A DNA stretch of 64,000 nt from Prostheceraeus crozeri (taxonomy: Eukaryota > Platyhelminthes > Polycladida > Euryleptidae), in NCBI GenBank assembly GCA_907163375.1, contig CAJQUW010004452.1, positions 327,501 to 391,500 of the forward strand. Reading direction: 5' to 3'. The notes beneath the pieces were generated by a model. The model saw nothing but the letters and a program-made list of their open reading frames with translations, searched no databases and was not told the DNA's origin. The position numbers and the translations under genes were made by a program. This document shows positions 14,301 through 29,300 of the stretch, piece after piece. Position 1 is the first letter of the stretch, and every line of letters begins with the position of its first letter.

Positions 14301-17300
14301 AACTCTCCTTGGTGTGAAGTAATCGTTAGATGTTATTTAAATACACTGACTTGAGTAAGTAGTAGTTGCAATGAATTGTTCAATTCCATCAATGAATCAC
14401 TATCTTACAGTACTTGCTATTGTTTGACATTGGACTTCAGAACGCGATTCACATCATAAAAGAGTGAGATCATTTATATCATTGCCTTCAGACTCAGCAG
14501 TTACTTTGCAGAGAAGAGTTTGCGGAGTCCTGTAAAGGTAGATGCTTTTTCTAATGTTTAAGTTGCTTAGAATTTTATCGAAGTTTTTTTTCTGCATTGA
14601 AAGTTGGACACTAGACTGTTAAAAAATAGTTCTGACATTGTAGGCAAAAGATTTCAAACAGATAGCGCTTGAAATTGATTCAAACATCTGAATTTCGTTC
14701 GGTTTTCATGAATTTCGGAGTCAACGACATCAGTGGCTTAAACTTGCGGTGCTGGTTGAATTGACCATGACCTCATCGATTGCAGTTTCATTAGTCGTCA
14801 TTGTAATTTATTATTATTTGTGAACAGAACCACTGAATTTATTTTCGTAAATTACAAGTGTTTTTAATTGTGATTTTATCATCAAATTTTAATCATATAC
14901 GTTTTTATCATATTTGATTCTCATATTGTCACTTCTGACCAAATATCGGCAATGATAAAATGATATCATTGCCGATCATAGCTTCTGATTGATCAATCAA
15001 TCGATGTTTTGTAAGTCGCGCTGTTACAAATACTTAGCTGCCATAAAATGTCTGTTACATGTGCAGATGCAATCGATGTTCAGTTGTCTTTTGAAGTTTA
15101 CAAAAAGAGAAAATAAGTCGATTAGGATTTCCTTCAATCCCGAGGATGTGGCGGAAAATTCCTTCAGATTTATTTTATTGCAATTAGTTGCGTTCAATTT
15201 TCTGAGGTATTGCAAAATTCAAATTGGTTTCTACTTGTTCACGTGTATTTGTCTATAATTGGGACGAGTAAAAATTTGTTCATTTACTGGTAAAATGTCG
15301 ATTAAAGTATAATTTATTAAGGTAATTTGATTTGCTATTTATAGACACAAAGAAGTAGCTGTACGATTTGAGATATCCCCTAGCGGTGAGCTAATAATAA
15401 GGAAGAGTCAATGAAATGACTCACTTCGCACGATCTGTAAAGGTTGTGAACGTTGCTGAGTTTTACACTACACGGATATTGTTTCGCTGTCTTGTGTGTG
15501 TGACTATGACAAAGTCAACTACACGGCTACTGGTGGTGTAGTTAGCTATATTTCAAGAACTGTCAAATATCGGAAATGCAATAGCAAGATTGAAGAATAG
15601 TGAATAATTTGATCTTAAAATTTAGTAAACTTGTGTCTGGGGTATCATACCGTTGATATTAAACGACAATTATTTTTTTACAAATCGATTATATCGCCAT
15701 GAGTGGTTGCGATTAATTCCATACAAAATCAGGGTAGCATCTGAGTTGCCTCATTAATGTAATTGTATCATCATGGCGGTAACCAGTGTAATGAGTCAAG
15801 TTTTCACTCTGATAGGAATCATCCGTAGGAAAATTGATATTGCTTCCTTCGACCTTGAACGTTCCTCCAACCGCGAACTTGATCGCATTTTTGGCTCGAT
15901 TCAAGTACGTTGTATTACTTACAAATAGAAAATTAGTTCAAATATGATGGTCATGACCTATGAAATTTCGATTTTACTAGCATAATTAAGCACTATCTCA
16001 TTTAGGTTTGAAAGGCATATAAACCAGGCCTGCCGACTCTTTTCATATATGTAGGTTTCTTGCATTTAATTGCATCTATAACATTTGAACCAGTGGGCCG
16101 ATTGACTTAATCGTTGAGACACAAATACTTCAGGGTAAGAGGAACACTTCATCTCGACCATGGACAACGCTTCAACAAGAAAAATCTAGTCTGTGTAACA
16201 AATTTTGATCATCTCTTAAAAGCAATGAAATTTGTTCACTTATAATGTGATTTAATCTGTGGTTTATCGATACATAATTTTATTATTATTCTGAATCATC
16301 TGTGTCTCCAAAGAAGAAATTTATTGGACTTCTAGTTCCATAATTAGATGAGTCTAGGTACAAAACTCTGGGTTAATAAAAATTCGTCTTTTCCATGCAG
16401 CAACTGGACTTCCCTAATTAGTTGACCAGGAGTCCCGTCATTTCATCGATGGCGCTATAACGTAAATCCCAATCTAATATTCTATAAAATCTGCTATAGC
16501 TATGATAGTTTAGACTTTGCTGCTTTGTGTATTGTATCGATTTATTGGATATCATCCCAATACTGACAACGGTAAAAATTGAAACGGTAACTCGAACGCG
16601 GATGGATTTAGCTACCGAGTGTGAGTCCGAAACTATTAGTATTATCTAGGTTTCGTAGCTCCTCTCATTTAGGCTTAAATTAAAAGTGCGTTTTCGTTTT
16701 TATTCATTCTCACACCAAGAAACAAAACTGTAAGGTGTTAGCTATGTATAAATGCAAGCATATCTCTGCATTCTCAGAAACAGCAATCACATCTATAAAC
16801 GTCAGTGTTGTCTGAGTATGAATCTATAAATAGACATTATTTTACGATGTATGAAAGTTCACATCCATGTAAATTCAGCCATCGTTTTTAAAAATAATGC
16901 TGCGAAAGAATACTCCCAACGACAGCTGTCGATAGAATTCAGCATCTGATGAATGCAAATCTCGCCTATGATATCGTTGGAATGTGGATGCATTGTAGGA
17001 AGAGACTTAATATTTGATTGTAGGCGGATATGTACGATCATGAATCTTCTTAGCTAAGTGACTTAAAGTGTGAAGACCTTGTAATTGAAAAAACCAGAGT
17101 ATTAAGAAATTTGTATTTTAAAAGCAATTTAATGTAAATGACTATTTCGTAACTAAAGTCAGTGAATATTTGTCAATCGTATTCATTATTCAATGCTGTG
17201 AATATGTAGATATCGACGCGAAAGCTTTCATGTTAATGTGAATGTCATTTCGTAAAATATCTTATTCTCTAAATTCGTTTCATATGCTTGAAAAGTTATT

Positions 17301-20300
17301 TTCATGTTATCTTGTTCCAGTTTGTCTTCATTTAGCATATTGCGGGTGGCCATGTCTAATCGATTATCTACAATAATAATAATATGCGCATTTTGAAATA
17401 TGAATAGAAATCGTTCTTTACAAAGTCAGTTAGTACTTAATACACTGTAATTACATGCTAAAGGAACAGTTATCGGAAAAGCTAGTAATAATAAGTAATA
17501 ATGTATCAGGATTGATGCAGGCCCAATAAATCACTTGTCGTATTTGTCGCGAAGTTTTCGATTACAAAGAGAGGTGCAATATTTATGAAAGAATGGCCTG
17601 TGAGACTAGTTTTATTGATGGGCTGATGAAGATGACGTGTGAAAGTCAAGCGTTTAGGGATGAAATCTATGAATGATGACTTTCTGGGCCACCAATATCT
17701 GATCGATTTTCTGAGTAAGAAGAAAGAATTTCTAAAATGCTTCACCACATTACATGCATCACTGACAAAGAGATCGTAATTGCCTCCTGAATTGCAATTT
17801 TCTGTTTTATCCTCATTGTTCTTAATCCTCCTTTCAAACAGAGTAAATAATATTTAACGAAATTTGAGAGAGATCCACAGTTGACAAATAAAGAATGTTT
17901 CTCTCAACTTCTTTTTAATTTTACTTTCATACTACCATGGTAAACATAATCAGTAGCAGCTTGCCTGTGTATATCAACTTTTTGAAGGAGATTTCCTTGC
18001 AACATTTTGTGTGTTATCTGGAACAACACTGGAACAGACAGTAAAATCTATCCAATAGAACTTCCTGAGGGGCTCACTATTAAGAGTTCAATTATGGAGG
18101 AAGCTGATATCATTGTTAAAGCAGTTTTAATGGGTAAATAGTAAATATTTTGATAGTAATGAAGTGATGAATTTTGATTGCAACATCTGAGTTCATGCCA
18201 TCAAGTTTTATAAAAGTTTTGATGAGACATTGTTGATTGAGGCTAAAATTGAATGCTGGTACGTAAAAGTTTTATTCTGAGTCATATAAGAGGAGCTCGT
18301 TGAGTAAATCCACTAACTGAAGGGAATACCAGCAAGAATGACTTCAGTTGGATTTCAAAAATTATTTCATGCCGATTTCAGTTAATTTCAACTTGATTTA
18401 TTCCTGACAGTAATTAAGAAAAAAGACCTATCTGCCGTATCTATTGAATGTGTCACGACGTTTTGTTACCATCTCGGACCACTTCTACATGTAAAGGGGT
18501 TCTTGATATAGTATGTCCGAAAGAGAGGTTTCAGTTCTGTCATATTCGATTGTTATCGGTTGTCAGTTCATTGTGACGGGCAAAAGATCCTGCATACTAC
18601 TCTAGTCATAGAATAAAATATTCATATAACGTTTTGAATAATCAACAATGCGTTTTGAAGTCATTTTTCTGTGTGCTAACTTCGAATGACTTCAATATGG
18701 GACCATTAAAATTAGTGGGAAACTGCGTATATAACTGCATGGCTCAATGTTTATAAATTTACACTGTTCTGCTGTTAAAATTTCATAAGTGGTCACTTTG
18801 TCATTTATGCTTTATGGCCGTTCTACAAGTCGCAAACGATATTAACTAGCAAATGAAGTCTGTGCGATATCAATGCCACCTTTTGTGGAGAGCTAAACTT
18901 CTAGCATAATTTGTTAGGGTTTGATTTCTCAGCATGCATTTCATGTTTCACTGTTAAGCTTTATAAGTACGATACCTTAGTATGGCGCGATGTAATTTTG
19001 TGATTTGAATCAAATGTAAACACAATGAAAAACAATTTTTTCAGTAATGTGTAATAAGAAATTAGTAAGGACATTTATAAACATCAACATTTGTGTTTTC
19101 TTTGGTTCCTCGTGTAAAATTTTATCGATCATCATTTACGCTTTTCTAAATGTCTTTTAACGTTTTCCTTTATTATGTTTTCAATGTTTTATGATTTCTT
19201 CAAATTTTCATTTTAAGAAGACTGAAAAGGCACTTAGTCAGAAGATATGAAAGAAACGTGTCGCTTTCCATTTCAGGAACTAATCCCTACGACATGACTG
19301 CAACTGTCACGAGCCCCTCTGGTATCACTGAACGGTGTGAAATTGCAGACTTAACAGATTGCCAGTACAGCATCAAGTTCATACCTAAAGAAATGGGCGT
19401 ACATACTGTTTCCGTGAAGCATAAAGATACACATATCCCAGGTAAGCAAAAAGTACCAAACATGTGCAGCATTGTAAAGTATTTGGTAAACGCACAATTG
19501 TGAATAATAACTATACTAAAATGACTTTTCATGAAAATCAATTTTCATGGACCAATGTTGTGCGGTCTGATTTTAGTGACAATTCTAGAGAGTTGGTCAT
19601 AGAAAGAGGACTAAGTAAATTGTACCTAGAATCAGTCGATTCTCGTGCCTCCCAGTTCCGTCTCCCATAAGCGCGTTATAGACAGATTCTCACCCAATCT
19701 ACGACCATCATGCACTCATATCCGTCATGCGCATGCCATTCCATTGTTTTCTAAAGATTCGTGACAGAAATACCTATACTTTACTATAGTCGTAATGCTG
19801 ACAAGTTTAGTAAAGAAGTTGAGGCTAAACTCCCAACTTCTATGGCAAAGATGGAGGGTTTTCTATCATGAACCTTCAATTAGTCTTAGAATGACAAACA
19901 AAATTCATGCTCTGGGCACAGATAGTGATGGTGACCTAGACGGTTGAACACATCGATTTTGGCATGTAGTAAATTGTTGCTAATTTCCCAAAGGCAATTA
20001 GTTAAAGTATGTAGAAATGCTTGTCTATTTATGGAATTCGTGACATAGAGTCCTTCATCACTTAGTGGGACATCCATACAAGGCATGAATTAACGTATTT
20101 TAAATAATCACATATTCGTACTTCTAAGAAAGTTTCTTGCTGAAACTGCATGCTCGTATTTCCGCTTTTCTCATGCGATGGTAGTGTTTGGTCTCGTCAA
20201 AATCATAGCGATGTATGGAGCAAGAACACAGTTTTCAATAAAATCTGCTCAGTAGTTATGTTCCAGGCATTTTGAAAACAACAGTTTCTCATGAGTCATG

Positions 20301-23300
20301 AATGGTTAAGCATTAAACACATTGATTAAACAGTCACTTTTGCCCGGTCAACGTCAAAACTCCCTTCAACATCAGTTTTTAAGATCGCTAGAAGTGACAC
20401 CATTGTTGTGAAATATTCAATGAATGAACGACCATGAACAGTGAATATCTGCAGGTAACTAATACACAACTGCCCTATTCGCAGCGTCAGTTCTCGAATC
20501 GAGATTCGAGAATTCTTAATTTGCGCTGACATCGTGCTGTCTTTAAACACGATAACGGATACAGGTGTTATAGTATGCAACAAGTAAGAGCATAAGCTCC
20601 GGAATGGTATATGATTTGTTAATGTTCGATTCGATCGGCAAGCACGAGGATCGATCGATCGATTATTTTATAATGTCTTGATTCATTTTATGATTGTTAT
20701 TGTAACAAGCTATCAATTATTTTGTTCTTTCCTACTTTTGAATAAGTGTAGGCTTTATCTATTTCAATTTTGCGACCACATAATCCGGCACCAGTAATCC
20801 AGCTATTTCGAATAGTATTAGAACTATGTTAACTGGAATGGTGTACGTCAATGCATATACAATTATGTGATTATGACTTGCTTGATTGACTTCAATGAAG
20901 TATTGACAGCATGTGAACACAGTCAGTTCATGTTTTGGCTACATAATATGTAGTTATGGTCGGAGCAACTTCTGCTGTTCACTCTGCATAAACTTGTCAG
21001 TTTCCAGAAAAAAACATCAGCGATTTCATCATCTTTTCTCATTGATTGTTCTTACAAATGTATGGCATCTTTCGGTGAAAAGAACTGTACAATCTTGCAA
21101 GTTAATCTATTGAATGATTAAATCTATGAAATTTTATTCTATTTTTCAGGAAGTCCATTCCAGTTTACTGTCGGACCAATAACTGAAGGAGGAGCTCATA
21201 AAGTCCAAGCTGCAGGTCCTGGATTGGATGTTGGTCAAATCAACACTCAAAACGAATTCAACATCTATACGAGAGAGGCTGGTGCTGGTGGCTTATCTAT
21301 CGCCATTGAAGGACCCTCGAAGGTAAGAAAGTTAACACCGTACATATTCAATCAAATGATTCGCTGATGAGATTATTTGGCATGATATAGAAATTTTTTA
21401 TCTATGTGTCCAAAGTAATGTGCATTTTGTTATGAAGAAATAGTTTTCCGAACAAGCTGTCATTATCTTAACTGCAGCATGGATGTAGCTTACATTCGGT
21501 GAAATATAAATGTTAGCTATCTCAAACGTGAGTGCGAAGATCCATGGCGGTCTGCAAAAAGATAATTTGTGTCATGAATTGACATTAATCGAATACTGTT
21601 TATGTATCTAGCATGCAACATTCACAATATTTACTTTGTGATTCCTCTGGTCATCAAGTCTAGTTATTTGATGCCGGATAGAAATTCATATCACTACGAT
21701 TCGAAAATCTAACCTAGTCAGTGACGTCAATATCACAAAGGGGAGAGTCGTGACGTTTATGAATTAAGTCCTTCAGTTTTGCAGGGAGTAGAACGGTTCC
21801 GCGGATCCGCTGATTTTCGCGGATTTGGTGATGGAAATGGACATTCTCGTATTTCGTGCAAATATGGAATAAAAAATGTCGGGGCAAGGGTACCCGAAAA
21901 TAATTAGATGTCAATAAAAAAACTTATGTCCGCTTTGCAAGCATATGCTCGTAATTCATGTAGTGTATAGCTTGTGTCATGTGAGTATGAATTAGTTAAG
22001 TCTCAACTGTGCGGAGCATCTTCAGACACGACTCCCATTAAATAATGCATTGCATCAGTCTGGGATGAATCCCGCATTATTGTTAATTGTCTGTGAATGT
22101 GTTTTTAAAATTTGGCAATTGAGAATCGCATTTGAATTTTGATTTTTTTCTATTGAGGAACTCGTACTTAAGAAAATTGCCTAGCCTAAAATAGATCATA
22201 AAATATCGATGAATATAAGCAGTATGAAAAAGTGGTTATTTCGAATTTCCGCGGATTTTGAAGTCAGTCGTTCTACTCCCTGGTTTTGGCCCATGTAATT
22301 TATCTTTTTCATGCTTCAGTCACATTATGGTCATTTTGTACTGTCATAACTCACTGTGCATTAAATGTGTAAATTACAAAGACATGTATTATCATGTTAT
22401 TTTTTATTGGCAAATATCAGTTTGCAACTGCTTGAAATTCAGGCGTGCGTTCAGTAGAACAAAGTGTTTCATTCACATTTTCTGAAAAATTGAAAAGCTA
22501 TCAAGCGTTACTTTTACAAAGTCTACTTTCAAGTGCCGCACACTGACATTTCAGTAGGAAGAAATCAATCCATATTACATACATGCATGTGTCACGGATT
22601 ATTGGAAAGGGACATTTTATCGCTCTCTTTATGTAACGTTACAATGGGAAATGGAAGTTTTATCAGGATTCGCACTACGATATTCTGTGAAGTAGAATAT
22701 GATCACAGCCAGTAGACAAATAGTTATCACCACCATTAAGGTGCTGGTGGCTTATCCTTAACCAGCTTCACCGAGTAGTTCGTCCCACCAACAAGCAGGA
22801 AACACGGGTAATAAAGGGAGGTGGTGAACATTCGGAGCATAGTAGAATTGAGATAATAAGCGGCGGAGCCGAGGAGGGGGAGGGAGTAGCATGGGCAGTT
22901 TCCTTCGCATGGAAAATGATTGAGGGGCAACAGTTCATATTTAACCTCCATGATTTTCGATTCAGAAGAGCATGTTTGAATATGACACATGATTGTCTGC
23001 GAGTAACATGGTACATGACATTGCACATATAAAGGCATACTGTCTATTATGGATGTGTCATGATATTATATAATAATAATATGTTTATTCAATACTAGAC
23101 AGCAGTAGCTGATCATTCTACAAAAAAGTGAAAAGGAGAAGATATACATGTATACACACTAAAAATCTGTAGTCACACATATGGTTTATAAAGATAGCCT
23201 CTACTTTCAAAAAAATAATGGACTTGAGAACTCCAAATTTCAAAACACAGCTTTAACATTTGTATCGAGAGCTTATAGATACTACTAAATAATCTGTCAT

Positions 23301-26300
23301 GGTCAAGTTTACAGGCAGCTGCGCGGTTGTACTGCAATATTTAGGGCCAGAACTCTCGAGAATCAAGAGTTAAGATCAAACCTCGTGTGGTGTTGCATCA
23401 AGTTTGACACCTCAAATCAAAAATCATTCTGCCACGCCTGATTGAGATGCAGGACAGTTCTTCAACTTCCATTATCATTTCTTATTGTATTGCAAAACAA
23501 ACAGAATTTACGCTTGAATTCATTGTGTAGAGCATCAAGGCCTGGAAGAAGATTGTAGAATGACTATACTGAAAGAAATGGAAAGAAGTTGTCAAAAAAA
23601 TAAAAATGGAAGAACTGAAATTTATAAGGTAATAAATGAGAAAATTAAAGAAAAATGTAAAGTAATAGTACTGTTAACAGGACAGAGCAAAAGAAAGGGA
23701 AAACAGAACTACAACTCAAGAAGTTACAACAACTTGAGTATAAACAAATCAGGCTTTTGAAAACGGATGTTGACACTCCCTGTTATCTTCCACTGAACGT
23801 CACTTTGAAAAGAATTTAAAACTTTAAATCCACAACATCCAAGTGACATTCACTTGAAGATAGTGAAGATTGCTACCATCCGCTTTCAAAAGCCGGATTT
23901 GTGTGTACAAAAAGACAGATTGTTTATACTCAGGTTGTTGTAACTTCTTAAGTTGTAGTTCTGTTTTCCTCACTTTTGCTCCGTCCTGTGAACAGTATTA
24001 TTATTTCACATTTTCATTTAAAATTCTTATTTATTTGTCAATTTATGTTATTTACTTATTTGTTTTATTGTTCGATTTTCATCATTTATCTATAGTTGAA
24101 TTACTACTTACTTCATTGCTTCTGTGTGCATTTATAAGCTTATTAATGACTGACTGGTCTCATGACCTTAAAATGTACCATTTATTCCAAAATTCATCGA
24201 TCCATTAATCTAAATCTTCATCATCCCTGTGATTTTTGTGATGTAGAATGTTATGGACTATTTAGTCTATGACATAGTGCACATATTTTTGAAATGTTTG
24301 TAGTTTGTAAATTGATGGACTTGATGTTCTGACTTTTCGACTTCTCCTTTTTTGCGATATTTCTCCTGATCCCGGTTGATCAATCTATCAGTATAACAAT
24401 TGAAACCGGTTGAGATGGAATGGTTAATTCATTATCTGATTTTAGTGACTTTTTAAGAAGCACAGGGTGGCGGCGGAGCCTGAGAATCGCCAAAAAAATT
24501 GAAACTGAAGTCCTTGCCCACCACCCTAGAAGCAAAATAGTACTTTCAAAATTGAGATGCATGACATTCAATTTGATGTTGGCACTAGTCGTTCTGGTAT
24601 ACAAATTCATTTGTATTATTCCTCTACGTGGATACTATACAACATTTTTCTATCCTCAATATTCCTGTATGTAGTCGAATGTGCTATTATTGAGAAAATG
24701 CTTGCTATCAATCATGGGATCGGTGCACACAAGTGCAATAATTTTCAGATAATCACGAGAGTGAATTCACTACCGTTCCATTCACTGACAATAATTGTCA
24801 GTGCAATCATTCTGTTGTTGAAGAAGATGGTTGTTGAACAAAGATTCTGTTGTTGCGAAGAAATGTCTCACTGGATCCATGATGTGTTTCTCTTCAGGCG
24901 GAAATCGACTTTGAAGATCGTAAAGATGGATCGTGTGGAGTGTCCTATCGAGTTACAGAGCCAGGCGAATATATTGCTTCCATCAAGTTCAATGATGATC
25001 ACATACCGAACTCACCTTATCGAATATTTGTTGGTGCAGGTGATGGAATCGGCAAGCATTTAAGTGTGGCTGCATTGCAAAACCGAGGTCTTCAGGTGAG
25101 ATTGTGTGACTGCGTCTGGAATCTGAAAGATATCCATGTAGTTTAGAATTCTTATGCAATCTTCATTTCTGATGATCCATTTATGCCTAGCGTTGGCTGA
25201 CATCTACACTGAGTATGTACACGTATAAGTCTGAATCCCATCTCCAGTCTACTATTGTTTTACTTAAGAGAAAAGATTTTGCTGTTAAAATCAAACTTTG
25301 ACCATGTTACGGGATCTGCAGAACCATTTATTTGTCACTTCTTATCATCACTTTTCAAAAGTGACAGATTGAAATGTTTTGTTAGTTAGTTTTATTTCAA
25401 TACTTTTTCTATATTTCAGTTACCAAATTTTTGATACGGAAAATATGGTTGATCGATCTTCAGAAATCATGTAATTACGGTCCTATTATATAATATAAAC
25501 GTAACGATAAAGTCATGCTTGCCATTTGAAATTGACAGCAAAGCTCCTTCATTTTCTTACTATTGTTTCCCTACAGATAGGGACTTCATCAGATAATTCA
25601 GGTATCCTTGCTTTGCCTTTGTCATTGAACCAGCTACAGAAATATAGGACAAAGGCGTCTGTTTACATTTCAGTTTTTATTAGTAAATTGTTAGTCCTAA
25701 TTTTTTTGACAGTGTATTTTTATAGATATAAATGCTACGTGATAAAAATAAGATGCATGCTAAATTAATGAAATAAACTTAAGTGCTTCTAATTAACTCA
25801 AGTGATAATACATCGACGTAAAATCGAAATCAATAAAGATAAAGAAGAAGTCAAAACGTTATTTTCTAATGCAAGCATGCGGAGTCAGAGCAATACGACT
25901 TGGGTCGGCGGCGACCCTGTCAAAAATATAGAGCTCCAAATTTTGAGCATCATTGAGCAACAAAGAAACGACTGTCGATTGAAATGGATCAATAGGTATC
26001 AGAATGAATGTTGATAACAATAACTACAAGATTATCTCTGTTTTAGCAGGTTCGCACGTCAGAGTATTAGATTTGCCTGTAAAACTGAGTTTATGCATTT
26101 GATCATTTTTTCATCGATTGAATATGTATTTTCACGTTTATGTTCATCAGCATATGATTATGAATTCATTTTTCAGGTTGGCCGTCCAGCAGCCTTTACA
26201 GTTACTTATAACGGTGTTGGTGCAGGTGGACATCTTCGTTCTTGGGTGCAGACTCCCTCCGGTGCTGAAGACGAAGCGATTGTTCAGTCTGTCGATCGAG

Positions 26301-29300
26301 ACCAGTACACTGTGCGATTTATCCCCAAAGAGAACGGTCCACATCTTATCCATGTCAATACGGATGATGCACCACTTCCAGGCAGTCCCTTTCGTGTGAT
26401 GGTCGGCACGTTTGATGCTGATCCTTGTATGGTCCATGCCAGCGGAGAAGGACTGTCCAGGGGTCGAGTTGGTGAGTGCAGCTACTTGTTCTCTGGTTGG
26501 ATTTTAAATGCAGCAGATGCCTTTAAGTGTAGAAAGTCTCATTGTCCTTATTTTCGAAGTTAAACGTCCATTTTGCTTATTGTACCCTTTCGAAAGAACG
26601 AAATGGACAAAATCAATTTTTGATGCACAATTAATACAGTCTTTTGTACGCATTGGCAACTGAAACTTCACATTATGCTTGATGTACGCTCGTCTATGTA
26701 TAATCAGATAGTTACAATAATTACACGTTATTTTCCATTTTTGCTACAACAAAAAGGAGAGGACGTTACAAAACTGGGACCTGTGGGCTGCCCTCGTCAA
26801 GTGTGCGGAGTTCATCCGCTGACGGGAGCAGGCGATTTGCCCGCTCAGCACTGACGGCTCCCTGGACCTCTCCCAATAGCAGGGAGGGTTTGGGTTGACA
26901 CCACCACCACCCCGTCACAAAACTCATTGGAAAATTGCGGGAACAAAACAAGTTGATGGCAACAAATACGTCAGCGAAATCATGCATATGTAGCGTGAGA
27001 GACTTGTGTTCGTGAATACACTTATTGGCCAATCTGAATCATTAGAGACGTGATTAGATTCTATTCAGTTGCATAATTTTATCGTCAATGAATGTTATGC
27101 ATCATGCTAACGTTTCGCGTAAACTGTGGTGATTTTTATCGCTATGTTGGCCGATTGGAGCAGTAATTCGCATTAAGTGAGTTTATTTCCATAGTCAAGT
27201 AAAGAACCCATCGAGAAAGAGAGCTTGTTCTTACTCAAAACGTACACTGTCGAATGTATGAATTTTTCACCATTACGTACTTTTCAATAACATAATTCCT
27301 TCTAGTCTTCAACGTTCATGTTTTCAATGCTCAATCTGAGATTACTTTAACTTTGATTTTCAGGCGTGAAAAACCATTTTTTCGTCAACACTGTCAACGC
27401 AGGTAGTGGTGCATTGTCTGTAACAGTGGATGGTCCAAGCAAAGTGCAGCTAAATTGCCATGAACATGAGGATGGTTATGAGTTCACTTATGTCCCCTCA
27501 GCTCCCGGAGAATACTTGATTACTATTAAGGTAAAAATAATTTCTCTTTCAATATAGACACCGTGCGTTATCATCGATGTACCGTTAGGTCAAGTGGTTA
27601 TTATGAGTGCAATACTGTCCAGGCCACAAAGATATATACATGTAGTTAGGGTAACAATTTATGCTTGCAGTAAAGACAGAAAATCAGTGTCACCCCTTGT
27701 GCTTATTTTTCTGAAATTTCGTAGCTTCCATTAGACCGATTTTGATATCATAAGAAGATCATTTGAATTGGAGATTAAGTCATAAAAGTAGCTGTTCGAA
27801 AACTACTGTTAAAAAATTAGAAGTATTAACGTAATAGCAGGAAATTACTAGAGTGGAAAGAATCATGTTTAGAGTCAGCACCTTTTCTGTGTCACAAAGG
27901 AAAAAATGCATATAACAAACAGGGATCATTCTTATAAGCGAAACGCGAAGCACAGGGTTTGATAAAAACTATCTTAAAACATTCCCAGCGTTTTTGATCC
28001 TGCAGGGTGTTGGTCGCACTGTGGTCCTCGGCAAAATCAGCGCAAAGTATTTTTCCAACTATGAGAAATTAATAACGGCCTATTATTTAAGACAATGTTG
28101 TGCCTTTAGTTACCTAATGTAAATGAAACTGTCGCACAAATGTTTTGAACTCATTAGAATTTGCGTTACATGATGATCTATTTCTTTCAGTATGGCGGCA
28201 ATTATCATATCACGGGATCTCCCTTCAAGGCTTTAATTTACGGAACTGGTAATGAGCCGTTGGGTCCGATGTCGGAGCAATCTCATTTTGTAGTGAAAAC
28301 TGTTGAAAAAAATACATCAATGCCTCGACATGGTGGTCGACATCCCGCATTAGCTGAAAGTGTGCACGTGCACGGAACCGGTTTATCAAACGCCTACATC
28401 GATCGTGTCAACCAGTTCACAATTGACGCCAGTCAAGCAGGTAAGATACTAAGTTTGTTATCAGAGTACCAACCAGATTGTAGTTGTTTCATCAGTGAAA
28501 TTAATTCAACTGTATCGCCGCGTTTCCGATGCCTGGAAAATACATAGCTTTATAACTTAACATATTATAACTTTATTTTTTATATAATAATAATAATTTT
28601 ATATATAATTTTTAACTTATTATAGCTTTAACATAGAGAATGCATATTTTTTATAGCCTTATAATGAAATATAGTCTCCTCTTTGTTCTGCGGAACTTTC
28701 AATGTGCTCGTCTATATTAATCGGTAGTTCATTTATATTCTTTGTCTTTGATGATTTTCGAGAAAGATTTTCCAGTTGAAATCCTGATTACTTTCTCGCT
28801 CCTAGTACTTTACTTTAAAGACACTGATTGAGAATAAGGCAAAATAAAGACTATTGCATTCCTGTTTACAGTTAGATGACCCGAACCAATGAATTCCAGC
28901 ATTTAATTCAGATATGCCTTTGTGTGCTCTTTCAACTGTCGATCTTTTGTCCCCTAGTTAGAGAGCATTGACGTTTAGATGACATGTCATTAGATGCCCG
29001 TAACAACATAGATAATGTTCTTTTGGATATGCTCGCACATGGTTTGTTTATTTTATCTTAGAAACTGCGAAGCTCGCTCCGTCAATTTCGTTGCTTGCAT
29101 CGTAGAACTGCAGGAAGCGAATGTGTCATCATAACTTGTCGTGCCACTTGCTGTATTTCATCACAGAGGACGAGCGAGACTTAAGAAGTAGAAATGTTGA
29201 TTTTGTTCTGCAAATTTATTTGGCTAATTGCGACATGTGAAAAAATTTACAAAACAACAGAGAGAAAAGTTTGTGCGAAACTCAGAGGACACAGATGAGA

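Larger units (their letters stand above)
21323..24897 (+). other. FLN: filamin intron with a MITE and a long hairpin
   Basis: This 3.6 kb phase-0 intron holds the 501-bp MITE at 21782-22282 and the long inverted repeat at 23640-24020. A purine-rich GC patch at about 22,800-22,880 (GGCGGAGCCGAGGAGGGGG) has no assigned identity. Confidence 0.8.

Noticed and set aside
24557..25063. 168-codon frame overlapping a filamin exon
   Set aside because: It is a different frame from the exon at 24898-25095, which has correct splice sites and filamin motifs.
26766..27032. 88-codon - strand frame over the GC-rich insertion
   Set aside because: It spans the insertion and flanking intron without any domain.
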